Origin: Rhododendron vialii
Lineage: Eukaryota; Streptophyta; Magnoliopsida; Ericales; Ericaceae
Direction of reading: 5' to 3'
Length of the DNA: 64,000 nt
NCBI RefSeq assembly: GCF_030253575.1
Contig: NC_080564.1
Location: 5,748,501-5,812,500, forward strand
Shown here: one piece after another, positions 10,107 to 21,659 of the stretch
Position numbering within the stretch: the stretch's first letter is position 1
Layout: every line of letters starts with the position of its first letter
Program-made: the position numbers and the translations under genes
The notes under the pieces: model-generated
Told to the model about the DNA's origin: nothing
Databases searched by the model: none
The model's input: only the letters and a program-made list of their open reading frames with translations

Positions 10107-13100
10107 ATGGAGTGGCGGTCTTGTATTAGAAACGCAGCCCCCTTTGCAGCAATGATGGCGGTGGAGTGCACGGACATTGGTATATCAACGTTAAGCAAGG
10201 CAGCCATGACCAAAGGGATGAGCAACTTTGTGTTTGTTGTTTATGCTAATGCTCTCGGAAGCCTCCTCCTCCTCCCTTTCGTTCTTAGCAGGTACCCTTC
10301 CGTTTGTGATTGTAGACAGTGGGTTTTCTTTACTTATTCTTGCTGGCTCGTGGCCTGCTAGTGTACCGTTTTCTCTCTCTTGATTCATCACAATGATGTT
10401 TTTCATTGATCAGAAGGAAACGAGCTCCTTTGACGATCTCAGTCCTCTGCAAATTCTTCATCCTCAGCTTAATAGGGTAAAAATATACTTGAAAAGACTT
10501 ACGGATGATACATATGGATCATTCACTTGGTTTATTTAGTTGATTTCTTCAATCTTTGCGTCTTTCAATTTAGCAAATTACTATGAGTTTCTGTGCAGGA
10601 GTTTGGCGCAGATGCTTGAATCTACCGGTGTCAAGTACAGTTCACCAACTCTTTCATCTGCAATGGGCAATCTTATCCCAATTTTTACATATGTGCTTGC
10701 AATCTTTTTTAGGTAAGGTGCTGTCTGGTGATTAAATTTTGCTTAGTATAAGTATCCGTACTCATATTGAGATGATCAAAATATTTTGATAATGGTTAGA
10801 GCATCTCCAATCCTTACTCAAACTTTTACTCAAATTTGAGTAAAAGCTTCATTTGGTGTGAAACACTCCAATGGAAAAACTCAAATCTAGGCACAAATTT
10901 TAGTAAATGCTTCATTAATGGCATGTTTTCAAATTTGGTAGGGGAGAAGTAGCCTTTCAAAATTTGGGTTTTTTTTTTTTTTTTTTGTATCCCTTGATTT
11001 GAGTAAAACTCAATTTGGTATAGGTTTGATTAAAGGAGTGAAGCGGATTTTGGGGGAGGTTTTACTGAAATTGTGAGTTTGAGTATAAAAAAGGGGCAAG
11101 TTTTGGAGATGCTATTACAAAAGCAATGATGATTACACTAAGGAGTATAATTGGTGTTGGCTGGGTTGTTGATGTGGTACCAATTCCATTTTGGTTATTA
11201 TTAATAGTTTGATTTTCAAAAGAGCATCAAGGTTTTGTTGTTTCTTTGTGTTTTTTGGTATATTTCTTATGATTTTGACAGGTCAAGTTGGTTAATTTCT
11301 TCCTTTTGTTTAACAAGACATAGTTAATAATTTTATGAAGGTGCTCTCTTCCTTGTGTTTTTTTCGAACTTTGTCATTAACTTCGTAAAGGTGCTTTCAT
11401 TTTGTTAAATAAAACAATATTGTTACTACTTCTTTGTATATTATGTGCCGAGTATATCTGTGATGTTCAACACTGTGTTGTTTCTAGGATGGAAGAGCTA
11501 GATTTAAGAAGCTCAAGTGGTGTAGCCAAATTCTTAGGTGCCTGGGTATCAGTACTAGGAGCCTTCACAGTTACCCTATACAAGGGCCAAAAAATCCTTT
11601 CTGCTTTTCCTCTTTCAGGGATTCCTCACCAATTTCTTGACTCGCAACAACCAAATTGGGTCCTTGCAGGTCTTCTCCTTTCAATGGCTTTCCTCTTATT
11701 TGCCTTAATGGGCATTTTTCAGGTAAATTAATATCCACACATAAAAGGTGTATACTTTTATTGACTTTTCAATTTAGATGGAACCGATTAATTTTCTCTT
11801 TCCAGACAGCAGTTGCAAGGGAGCTCCCCGAGAATACAACCATAGTTTTCTTCTTCTGCTTCTTTAATACTATCCTATGTGGAAGCTTCTTTCTAATAGT
11901 GGAAAGAAATCCACAAGCATGGAAGCTGAATCCTGACATTGAGCTGATTTCCGTTGTATACTCTGTAAGAAGACTAAACACTTGATATTTCGATTATGCT
12001 TTTGGGGTAGTGTGTGATTTGGGAGTTCCATTGTTCTAATGTTTGCGTCTTTTGATCCGTTACATGCAGTTGAGTTAATGCAGCTTGATGTTGTTGACCG
12101 TTTCTAGTATGTCCTTTTCTACCAGAATAGACAAAACCAATTTTATAGGTTCTTGTAATCCTTTCCAGAGTATCGCAAATGAACCCATTATTCAGCAATT
12201 CAACTAAAGACTTTGTAGTGACTTCTTCAAGTTCCCACAGCATATAACCAACAGACTGTGCAGGAGTCTCAATTTGCATATAAATCATTTCATTCATTTC
12301 TTCGGCTGTGATGTGTTCTCTTATATTGATGCATCTTAGAGGAAGCGATATAACACATACCTATTTGTCTTCATCCTTAGGCGATTCTCGGTTGTGTAGT
12401 CCACAACAGTGTTTGTACATGGTGCTTGAAGGAGAAGGGCCCCGTCTTTGTTGCCATGTTCAAACCAGTGGGGATTGCAATTGCAGTGGCCATGGCATCC
12501 CTTTTTCTTGGGGAACCCCTTTATCTTGGCAGGTACTTGTGTGTTTCTTTGCTTCACGTAGTCCGAAAAGTGAGAGCCCAAACTCTGGTGGGGTTGCCTA
12601 CGTGGAGTTGGTAAATCATACTGTACTCATTCAACTTAACAATCACATTGAAACACACGCGTATGCAAGTGCACACATGCTCAAGCACCATTCAAGCAAT
12701 TAAGATTTTAAGGCCACCATTTAGATTCTGTTTTCTTGATTCGTGTTTAGAAAATGTAGAATACATATTTGTTTGAAGGTTTTTGCAACTTGCCCTCTTG
12801 AGAATTTTCGATATATAGTTCATTGATGTATCCATTAGATATATACTTTCGATATTATCGATGACCATTCTGCTTAAAAGATAAGATATGTAAAATGGCC
12901 TATGTTTTAACTTTAAAAAGTTTCTGTTTGCAAAATTTTGCGTAAATGATTTCTATAAGCATAAGCCATACATAGCCTATTGTTTCAAACTAGGTCTTTA
13001 CTGATTGTATCTCCTATATCTTCCGTAAGCAGTGGTCTAGTGTACTAGTTACGACCTTTATTACGAATTGTTGAGATCATATTTCGACTTAATGTCTATG

Positions 13101-13263
13101 CAGTGTGATTGGAGCAGTAATTATAGCTCTTGGATTCTATGCTGTAATGTGGGGAAAAGTAAAAGAACCGAAGTTGGTACCAGCTGACAGTGGAATTTGT
13201 TCCTTTGAGTCATCCTCAGAGAGGACCCCTTTTTTGCAGAACAAGCCCAAGGAAGAAATCTAG
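10107..13263 (+). CDS. WAT1-related / MtN21-EamA (UMAMIT) transporter, 7 exons
   Basis: Exons are 10107-10291, 10414-10476, 10599-10712, 11488-11722, 11806-11964, 12381-12532 and 13104-13263. All junctions have GT/AG and keep frame, giving 355 residues, close to the usual family length. The start [20 protein letters not shown] fits WAT1-related proteins. First-half landmarks are [20 protein letters not shown] and then [20 protein letters not shown]. Second-half landmarks are [16 protein letters not shown] and [20 protein letters not shown], followed by [18 protein letters not shown]. About ten TM helices are expected. Family members move amino acids or auxin-related compounds across plasma, vacuolar or tonoplast membranes; the substrate here is unknown. 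Intron 3 carries a MITE absent from the tandem pseudocopy. The soluble C-terminal tail is acidic. Confidence 0.93.
10799..11114 (+). mobile_element. PIF/Harbinger-like (Tourist) MITE, copy B, in WAT1 intron 3
   Basis: A 316-bp insertion begins GAGCATCTCCAA and ends TTGGAGATGCTA, bordered by TTA at 10796-10798 and 11115-11117. The pseudocopy intron at about 9040-9060 runs straight from GTTTAG into AAAAGTAACGATGATT, so it is the empty site. The same family occurs inverted at 5274-5593. Confidence 0.88.
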
Positions 13264-14460
13264 AGAGGCGTTTGTATCGTCTCTCAAATGCCACTGCTTG
13301 CATCGCTAGTGGGAGCTTTATGCGCTCGACATAGTCTTTCACTTGATACCATATATGAAAAACTTTGACATATATGATACTTGCCCTCTACTGGAAGCAA
13401 AGCCCCTGCTGTAAATTTTAGATCAGTATCTCCACTCTCTTTCCTTCAGTTGTGTGATTGTTGTACTGCTTGTGTACAAATACTAATATATTGGTTTGTA
13501 TTTTGTAACATCACGTCTTCTGGGCAGAAATGAGCATAAACAATATTGTTTTGGATTTTGGAAAATGGTCTTTTGTTTCGCTGTTGGAATCCCTTCTCCA
13601 GCATCTCGAAGCGAGCAAGAATTTTTTTAGGAAGATAGGCTGAGGATTCTAATTGTCCGAAAATACAAGAAAACAACAAGGAAAAAATACAAAATACAAA
13701 ATACGAAGTAGTAAAAAAACAGCAGCGGAAAACCCACGAGTCCACTTAAGACTGGATTTCGAAGAACCAAATTTGCATCAAGCGAAAGCACCAAGCCTCC
13801 CACCGTTGTCGTCACTTCCTTCGCCGTCATTGCCACTACCGCTACTGGTGAAACTACACCACCGTTGCCTCTAAGAAGCCGTAGGACGCCGAAGCTCTCG
13901 ATCCACCACAGATTGGTGGTGGTCAACCCATAAATAGAGGCAACAGGGAGATCTAAACTCTCACTCAAAAGAGAAAGAATCTCAACTCAAATCCACAAAA
14001 CGAGAGAGAGGAGAGGAGAGGAGAGATCGAGTCCAGAACCATAGGACAGATTGAGAGGAGAGGGGAGCAGTGTCTCAATTGTGCATTGGTGCACAACACG
14101 TGATAGATAGGCGACCAATGTGCATTGGCGCACGCCGCACAACACACGTGCTTTGCGCTCATTATGAGGTGCGGGTCTTGTTATTGATCTAAACCCTTCA
14201 ATTTTTCGTCTTGTCGAGTAACCAATCTGTGTAAAAATTCAGGTTGATCGGACATTGGTAATTGTTGGATCGGTATGCATTTACCTTACAGTTTCCACTT
14301 AAAACCATTTCTATTTTTCTTCAAGAAAAATGCATTCTGAAAACATAGGTATCGATGTCCAATCAATCTGAGTATTACATGATATAACTATCGACCGAAA
14401 GAAAAAATAAATGGTAATTTGAGATCCGGGGTGTGCCCCATAATGGATACACAGCAAGTT
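13264..14460. other. Downstream flank of WAT1 gene, unassigned repeat-like DNA
   Basis: The first 250 bp probably include the WAT1 3' UTR. From about 13620 to 14280 the base composition becomes more GC-rich, with a purine tract (GAGAGAGGAGAGGAGAGGAG near 14005) and a direct repeat of GTGCATTGG(T/C)GCAC near 14081 and 14119. Open frames here have no recognisable domain. A retroelement leader or UTR remnant is possible but not shown. Confidence 0.35.
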
Positions 14461-15024
14461 TTTTTTTTGGTAAATGATGCGTTTTATAGCCAACCAAACA
14501 AGAATCTCAGGGGAGAACCCTTTATACAAACAATCTTTACAAAGAGAACCTACTACACACTACAAGAATCAATCAATCTAGCAAACTAGTAGAAATGCGC
14601 CAAAGATCACATAATCTTTGGTTCGTTACAATTTTAGGGATGTTCCTTCATGTACAAATTCTAAGTCTCATATTTTCTGTTATACAAGCTAAAATACGAT
14701 CTGGATTCTTTGGGTTCCCTCCAAAAACACGAGAGTTCCTCTCAAGCCAGATGAAATATATCCCAGCAGCAAGTGAAAGCTTGAACACAAGAGCACGGAA
14801 TGAATTCCCTTTGCAGAGGCTAATGGCATAATTCAGCTCATTCTCCCATTCACAAGCTGGTCTAAGAATCTGAAATTTGTTGAGAATAGATTCTCATATT
14901 TGTCTAGAATAAATGCAGTCAAAAAATAGGTGAGAAACAGTTTCCTCTTTCTGCGAGCAAAGAATGCAGAGAGGGTCTATTTGCATGCCCCATTTCATGA
15001 GTCTATCTTTTGTCGAAAGCTTGT
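14461..15024 (-). mobile_element. L1-type LINE 3' fragment (zf-RVT end), broken
   Basis: Read on the minus strand, this encodes a decayed C-terminal end of a plant non-LTR retrotransposon. LSTKDRLMKWGMQIDPLCIL, then CSQKEETVSHLFFDC, is the zinc-binding zf-RVT domain, and FKLSLAAGIYFIWLERNSRV is the usual sequence before the end. An in-frame TGA stands where SRQ-I-W is expected (probable TGG to TGA). A 3' UTR and poly(A) tract (T run at 14459-14468) close it. The 5' end is cut near 15024, beside a GA microsatellite. It is a dead remnant. Confidence 0.85.
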
Positions 15025-15038
15025 GTTGTGTTGTGCAT

Positions 15039-15040
<2 letters not shown>

Positions 15041-15085
<45 letters not shown>
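15041..15085. repeat. (GA)n microsatellite
   Basis: About 22 GA repeats sit about 15 bp from the 5'-truncated end of the LINE fragment. Confidence 0.95.
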
Positions 15086-15086
<1 letters not shown>

Positions 15087-15898
15087 CATTTTTCAAGTGA
15101 GCCAAGTACAGATACCAATGACAAGGGTCACAGGAGCTACTAGAGTTCTCTTGATGGGTTCATTTCATGTACTCTCTCTATCACATGGATTGGATTGAAT
15201 GGCCTCCATTTGAACATGAGTTATTGATGCGTGTGTGCTCTCTTTTGTCCAATCGAATATCTTACCAACCAAATTAATTACATTCAAATTTACTGAATAA
15301 TGATGATGAAAGGAGAAGAAGAAGGCACCAGCATACTTACTTTTTCTTGAGATTAGGATCGACTTGTGGTCCATCTATATATTGGTTTTTAATGACTGGC
15401 TTCCTACGTAATGAACTGTCGAATTTGGTAAACCAAATTGGACCCTTTCGTTTAACTCAATTGTGTCCAATTTCAAGTTTTCATATCTTTTTTGCAAACA
15501 TAGATTTGCTCTAGTATTGCAATCTTATAGTAACAACTAAGGCCTTTTTTGGCTAAATAATCTTCTAAGATTATTATTTTTTATCCATATTTAAAAAGAT
15601 TTTTGCATGTGTTACTTTTGCGTTAATGTTTTGTGAATTAGTGGTTTATCTCAGCGAAAGGAATCTAAAAAGTAAAAAATTATATTCAAAACTTATAAAA
15701 CTTTTTTGAAAAAAAACATAAATAATCCCAAACAGACTGATTTTTGAATTTTTTTTATTCAAAAAATAATTAGTCTTCAATGTTATTTTTCTTTTTCGAT
15801 ACTTCGCATCAAGATGAACCAATAATTCACATAAAATGACACAAACTAATAAGTGTGAAGAAAATTTGAATAAAGACAAAAAAAAAAAGACTGCTGGT

Positions 15899-15960
15899 TT
15901 TGTCACTCCCTTTTTTGTTAACGCCACTCCCCTGACGTTAACAAAAAAGGGAGTGGCAAA
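15899..15960. repeat. Near-perfect hairpin
   Basis: The 20-bp arm CACTCCCTTTTTTGTTAACG (15904-15923) is followed after 12 bp by its exact reverse complement (15936-15955). With one mismatch the pairing extends a further 5 bp or so on each side. The loop repeats CCACTCCCC. It may be the two joined ends of a small TIR element. Confidence 0.85.
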
Positions 15961-16127
15961 ATCATTTTCAAAAAAGAAACAAGCTTAAGTGTGGAGTAAG
16001 TAAAATAATATGTCAATCCCAAGGAGTTGGTCTCAAGTAGTCTTGACCTGGGATTTATGTATTTGCTCTAACCTGAAATCTCAGATTTGATTTTCTTGCC
16101 AACAATTTTTGAAGCCATCTCACACCC

Positions 16128-16900
16128 GCTGTCACGTCCCAACTCTAGTACGGGTCACGTGACCGGCCGGTGACAGAATCACCAAGGCCTCCAACATTCA
16201 AAGCATACTAATTAACGTATAAAGAGTTAATTACTATTTAATTAACCAAACAACGCATCCAGCCCTCAACTTGCTATCTACAATAACCTGGAAAATTAGA
16301 AAAAAATTTCATAAGCCAAAGTTCGGGTGAGAAACGTATACCAAAATTACAAGTTTGACCATGGAAATACCTTACTTAATAAAACAGTTCAAGAATAAAG
16401 CAACATTTCAAGTAATCTCATCAAATTTTCTAGTAACATGCATTTTGATCCTTAAATTCAATTATTTGGTCCAAAAGATGGACACTTTTCTTCTTCCCTT
16501 TCACTTTTGCACATTCGAGCGGTAATAACATTCAACGGTATTTTTGTCAGTCGGTTGGGGAGCGACCCCATTGAAGAGTGGTAAGATATCGTTACCCAGT
16601 GATGCTTGACTACATCTCCTACCTTATTACTTCATGCCACTAGTTTCTTTACATGTTCCCTAGCGCTCGAGACACCGTTCGAATGATTCATATTATCACA
16701 AGCATATACTAACAAGAAGTAAAAGCCAAGCTCCCAAAACATATTGTCATGGTCTAGATTAACTATAATACAAAAGATTTAATAAACAGGCCATCACATG
16801 TTTTTTATTCAACGTCACCAATTAAACCAAGAAAGCAGATCGAATTCCACACTTTTCAGCAAAAACAAGCAATGGCATTTTATCCCAAAATTCAGAAAAA
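16128..16900. mobile_element. Possible LTR-retrotransposon remnant
   Basis: The block opens with CTGTCACGTCCCAACTC and contains phrases (TGGTAAGATATCGTTACCCA, GACACCGTTCGAATGATTCA) that I associate with repeated noncoding sequence in plant genomes. There is no partner LTR, primer-binding site or coding domain in the window. Confidence 0.25.
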
Positions 16901-19448
16901 TACATGTAACCAAGGTATGCGCAACTCACCAAAAATGATGCGTCTAACTTGACTTGGCACCGAACTAGCCCAAGGCACTAATACCTATACAAAATTTACC
17001 ACAATTACTATTTGTTACAGTTGAACGTAATGGGGTAAACTAATTTCCAAATCGGGCCATCAAATTGGCTTATGGACTGTTTTTATAGTTCTAAAATGAC
17101 AATATTATATACGTAACCTATTGTCTCTTCTGAAGCTATGGGTAAAAAAAAAACACAAATTGGAATAGAATTCCTACAGTTGCTAGGGTAGATATATACG
17201 TTGGAATTTTGCAAAGTCAATCTCTTAAATGGAGGCTTATAATAGTCATAGCATCAACAGCAAATAATCTACTTGAATCAATTAACGGCGACGAGTTTCG
17301 AAACCAAACTCTTTGCCGGAAGGGGTTTCACTTGTGTGAAAATTTCAGGGGTCCGGGTGCTGTGTATGCGAGAGGAGAAAAGATATGGCGGAAGGTGAGA
17401 GGGAATGACCAGATCGATGCGATGCTATGTGCATTGAACGTGTGTGAGTTGTACGAAATTTAGCCCCAAATCTGCTTCCTCTACTATAAACAGAATACAC
17501 ATCTCCTATTGTTATCGATAAAATAGATTAATGGGTGGGAAGATTACCAACAGAAACTGTCGAAATCCTCTGGTGAAACGACCCGAACGGCAAGCGGTGA
17601 ATCTCGGCAAAAGGAAATGCGTAATGGGTACAGGAGCCTCTCTCCCTTTCTTTACTCTTTTTATCTCTTTTTTGTTTACTTTGTTTTTGTCTTTTGAATT
17701 GATAATTAATACTTATAATAGGATTATATATATATATAGACACACACACGCAAAAAGACACCTGTAATAATTCTCATGACTCAGCAAATTTCACGTCCCG
17801 TTAACGCAAACTTTGACCAAACGCCTTCAGATTTCAGTCTCTGAAAAATCTAAAAAATTCAACACAAGCTAATAATAATTTAAGGGTCACCGTGGCGGTG
17901 TCGGATTTTTTTAAGGGAAAATCCCAACGTTGCGTTACTCATACAGTGTGTCGGGTTTCTATTCGGACCACGGGACTAAACTACTACTTTAAAAAAAAAA
18001 AAAAAAAGGTAGGATTTTACACCCGCGCATATGCGTGGAAAACGGTTGTCTGAGGTACGTGTAAACTGGTCTGAGACACCATGCATTACCAAAAAAGGAA
18101 AAAAAAAAAGTTTCATATGTTTGTTTGTAGAGAAGAGGCGTGTTGAGATAAAATAGTGGTGCATTTACAACTCGTTTGGTCGGTTCATATTTTTTTTTTT
18201 TTATTTGTTTAAAATAAGCAATCAGCAAATATAAGTTTGTTGGTGGGCGTATTTGCTTATTATTTATTGACCAAAATCTAGAAACATATAGTAGTAAACA
18301 AAAAAATAAAAGCAAACGCATTTGCTTATTCGTCATACTTTTTTACTTTTTTTTTGGAAAGACATCATACTTTTTTACTATAAAGGAAATCTAATGGACC
18401 GTTAAAAGATTCTTTGTTTCATTGTATTGTCATTTGGATTGTATCTACTCATTTTTACGAACTCGATTATCCAATTTAAACATTTTGTGGGTCTTTTACG
18501 ATATCATTCGGATAATAAAAATTGCTCAGTATTTAAAATTTATTGAAAAAAAAAATCATGCCAAAAATTTTATCCATCGAATATCAATAAATACAAATCC
18601 GAATTGAAACACATTCGTTAACAAGAAATGGATTAGCACACTGTACTAGAAATTATTTCAACATAAACAAATTGCGCTCATGTATTGATGATTGTTACTT
18701 AACTTGATTTTGTCGCCTAGTTTTAAAAAGTACATGACTCGAAAAAAAAAAAAAAGGGTTCAGCTCATCTCTCGTCTATGAAAAGGAACTAGACCGTTCA
18801 ATTGACTCGTTTATGAGTCTCTGCCGGTTCGACTTTAATGATATAAATACTTTGTATTTTAGAGATTGTTGAGAACATTAGTCACACCAAAAATTAGGTT
18901 GACTAAATATTTTTTGGTACTTTGTCAAAATACATTTATTTTTTAACATAACAAAGATCACAACATCGTATCAGAATTCAACCCATTTATCTCGAGACAA
19001 AAACAAATGCATTCCAAAATTATATCATTCGGTGTCCGATCAACCTAATTTTTGACATGATTGATATTGTCAACAAACTACTATAAATTGTTAGTGATTT
19101 AAATCATCAAAGGGGCCAACAAAAGAGCTAATTGGACGGTCTGGTCTAATCAAATAGTCCGATGATCCTCTTCCTAAAAAGAGGGTTCAAATAAAAGATA
19201 AGATAGGGCACCCGCTTCAGCCATTCATTTAGACACGGACGACTCAGATGTAATTCGAGTTTCTATAAATTTGAATCGTCCATTGTTAGAATTAAAATCC
19301 AAACTATTCATTGCCGAATTAAACGTCCAAATCGACATCATTACACGCTGTAAGGCCGAAGTGCCCCGTACATCCCCACGTTGAAAAGAATGTTCACTCG
19401 AGTCTCGACGTTAAAGTCAAAAACCTATTTGTGATTACAGTTAAAGTC

Positions 19449-20161
19449 GGGAAAATTTTAAAATAATACCTGAACTTTGTATCAAATGTCACAGAGACAC
19501 CTGAACTTAAGTTTATTTCAATTAAACACATGTACTAACAAAATCTCCAAATTTAGACACTTAAACTTAAGTTTATTTCAATTAAACACATGTACTAACA
19601 AAATCCCTAAATTTAGACCCCCGCCGTTATACTCCGTCCCAAAAATTGTTGACATGGCATCTTCAATCCATTTAAGTTGCCTCATTGCACATGTTTCTAA
19701 CAAGAGACGATGCACCCAAGCGAAACCCATAGGCAGACTTCAGGTCTAGGGTTGAAGTGAGGGAAATGGTGGAACAATAGGCAGACTTCTGGAGAGAGAA
19801 ATTGAAGGAAATCAATTAGGTTAAGGTATGTTTTTTTGCCCAAATCTAGTTCTTCTTTCTGCTCGGCATACTTCTAATGATGGGTTTCGCTTGGGTTCAT
19901 CATCCCCTGTTGGAAACACGTGTAATGGGGCAACTTAAACGGGTTGGAGATGTCATATCAACAACTTTTGGGACGGAGTATAACGACGAAGGTCTAAATT
20001 TGGAGATTTTGTTAGTACAGATGTTTAATTGAAATAAACTTAAGTTCATGTGTCTAAATTTGAAGATTTTATTAGTACAAATATTTAATTAAAATAAACT
20101 TAAGTTCATGTGTCTCTTTGTCATTTGATACAAAATTCAGGTGCCACTTTGCAATTTTCCC
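19449..20161. mobile_element. Mutator-like fold-back MITE with 9-bp target duplication
   Basis: The element starts GGGAAAATTT and ends CAATTTTCCC. It is flanked by a perfect 9-bp repeat GTTAAAGTC (19440-19448 and 20162-20170). Its inverted arms are about 200 bp. Each arm holds a tandemly doubled sub-unit (GAACTTAAGTTTATTTCAAT and an AATCTCCAAATTTAGAC-type block) and ends in TATACTCCGTCCC near the centre. It has no coding capacity. It ends about 340 bp before the putative 5' UTR splice donor of the next gene. Confidence 0.9.
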
Positions 20162-20431
20162 GTTAAAGTCCCACCAAATTTTCAGTGATTTTCAGAAAAT
20201 TTGTTTGGTGAACTTACCCCAGAAACACACTCCTCTCTTTGCCTTCTGTCAAGAAAACGTTTCATCTTTATCCCACCCGTGTTCCTTTCAGATTTCAAAC
20301 ACTTGCACCAAAATTTCACATGCTGTTGCTTCTTCGAGTAACTCTCTCTGTCTCTATTCCTTTCCCAACTATCCCCTTTGTTTTTTCCAACCCTTTGGCT
20401 TCTACTCCTACCATGTTTCCCCATTTCTGAA

Positions 20432-20432
<1 letters not shown>

Positions 20433-20479
<47 letters not shown>
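20433..20479. repeat. (CT)n microsatellite in the 5' leader of the 2H-phosphoesterase gene
   Basis: About 23 CT repeats lie about 30 bp upstream of the likely 5' UTR donor. Pyrimidine tracts at this position are common in plant leaders. The antisense GA frame they create is not a gene. Confidence 0.95.
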
Positions 20480-20486
<7 letters not shown>

Positions 20487-21107
20487 CTTTACTTCTCTGA
20501 TCTCTAAGGTAATTTTACTCTTCACCAATTCAAGCTTCTTGATTTTTTTAATGTTTCTGCTTTTTTAATAATCTCAATTGTGCCGGAGGTTTTTTTTTTC
20601 AAGAGTGGGTTACTCTAATCTTTTCTCCTTGAGGTTTAATTTGATTTGAATCTGTCGTTATGTTTTCTCTTTGGGGCGTTCTGAGATCTTAATTTTTTTT
20701 GTGGGTTTAGAGTTTTATGTTTTTTAAGTCACTGCTTGTGGGCTGCTTCTATTTTCCTTTGTGGGTTCCTTGGATTGTATCTGTTTCTGGGTTACTTTGC
20801 TCTTCATTGTGTTCTTTTATCCTTTTTCTTATATGGGTGTAAAAGACATTTCTTCTCTTGATAATTGAAGTGGAGTTCAGTTAAAAAATATATTAAAAAA
20901 AAGAAAAAAGAAAGAAGTGGAGTTATGCCTTCTCTTTAGTTGTTCTTTGAAGAATTGTCTTTAATGCATCTTGTTAGAACTTCCGTTTAAAGGCAATTTC
21001 AGTTTAGGGTTAGGGCTAAGGATATCACTATTCTTGTTTATAGAAGTCTGGGTTGTATTCGTTAATTAGTCTTTTGAAAACATTTTTTGAATTGCAGTTT
21101 GAAGGCA

Positions 21108-21659
21108 ATGTCACAAGGCTATGGGATTGAGCTCTACTTTGATCCAGCACTCGAAAACCAGGTCCTTAAGGCCTGGAATGTACTGGCTCGCCGCCAAATA
21201 AGTACTCACCTGATCGAAATAGAATCCAGACCTCACATTACCCTCTTCTCCACTCCTTTTACCGACCCATCAAAGCTTGAAAACATAGTCAAAATTTTTG
21301 CTTCAAAGCAAGAATCCTTACCCATATGTTTCTCCTCAATCGGAAGCTTCCCAAATGACAATAATGCCTTATTTCTTGCCCCAACTCCATCATCAGCCCT
21401 CCTTCAGTTCCATTCCCAATTGTGGGATGCCATGAAAAAGGAGGGCATTGAAATTGGGGAGGAATATCGCCCTGACTCATGGATTCCTAACTGTCCTGTT
21501 GCTGAAGAAGTGCCCAAGAGTCGAATGGCTGAGGCCTTCACTGTTTTGAGGGACTTGAAATTGCCGGTCACTGGGTATGCAATGGATATTGGTTTGGTGG
21601 AGTTTTCTCCGGTTCGTGAAATCTTCTCATATATGCTTGGAAACACAGTAGAAGCATGA
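21108..21659 (+). CDS. 2H phosphoesterase-like (cyclic phosphodiesterase / 2'-5' RNA ligase fold) protein
   Basis: A single coding exon of 183 residues starts at the ATG 11 bp after a good acceptor (TTGCAG, ending 21097). The matching donor CTAAG-GTAATT at 20509/20510 gives a 588-bp 5' UTR intron. The protein MSQGYGIELYFDPALENQVL matches the plant family annotated as RNA ligase/cyclic nucleotide phosphodiesterase. 2H enzymes use two H-x-T/S motifs to act on 2',3'-cyclic phosphate or similar bonds. The first is present (R-P-H43-I-T45-L). Where the second belongs, the sequence reads W125-I-P-N128-C-P130-V-A, so histidine and threonine are both absent. Catalysis by the classic mechanism is therefore doubtful. 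I recall similar F/Y-C-P-V in plant relatives, which would make it a family trait. No signal or transit peptide is evident. Confidence 0.85.
   Translation: MSQGYGIELYFDPALENQVLKAWNVLARRQISTHLIEIESRPHITLFSTPFTDPSKLENIVKIFASKQESLPICFSSIGSFPNDNNALFLAPTPSSALLQFHSQLWDAMKKEGIEIGEEYRPDSWIPNCPVAEEVPKSRMAEAFTVLRDLKLPVTGYAMDIGLVEFSPVREIFSYMLGNTVEA

Larger units (their letters stand above)
15086..19439. other. Long gene-poor interval
   Basis: I find no supported gene. The interval holds a weak third relative of the inverted element at 38001-38277 (about 15627-15835), a strong hairpin at 15899-15960, and a possible LTR-retrotransposon remnant at about 16128-16900. It also has a TA/CA-rich patch near 17725 and several A/T runs. 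The frames at 17209-17463 and 17531-17767 show no recognisable domain. Confidence 0.45.

Noticed and set aside
17209-17767. Two plus-strand frames and one minus-strand frame of 77-84 codons
   Set aside because: No recognisable domain, no splice continuation and low-complexity ends.
20182-20481. Minus-strand frame starting with an Arg-Glu repeat
   Set aside because: It is antisense to the CT microsatellite in the 5' leader of the 2H gene.
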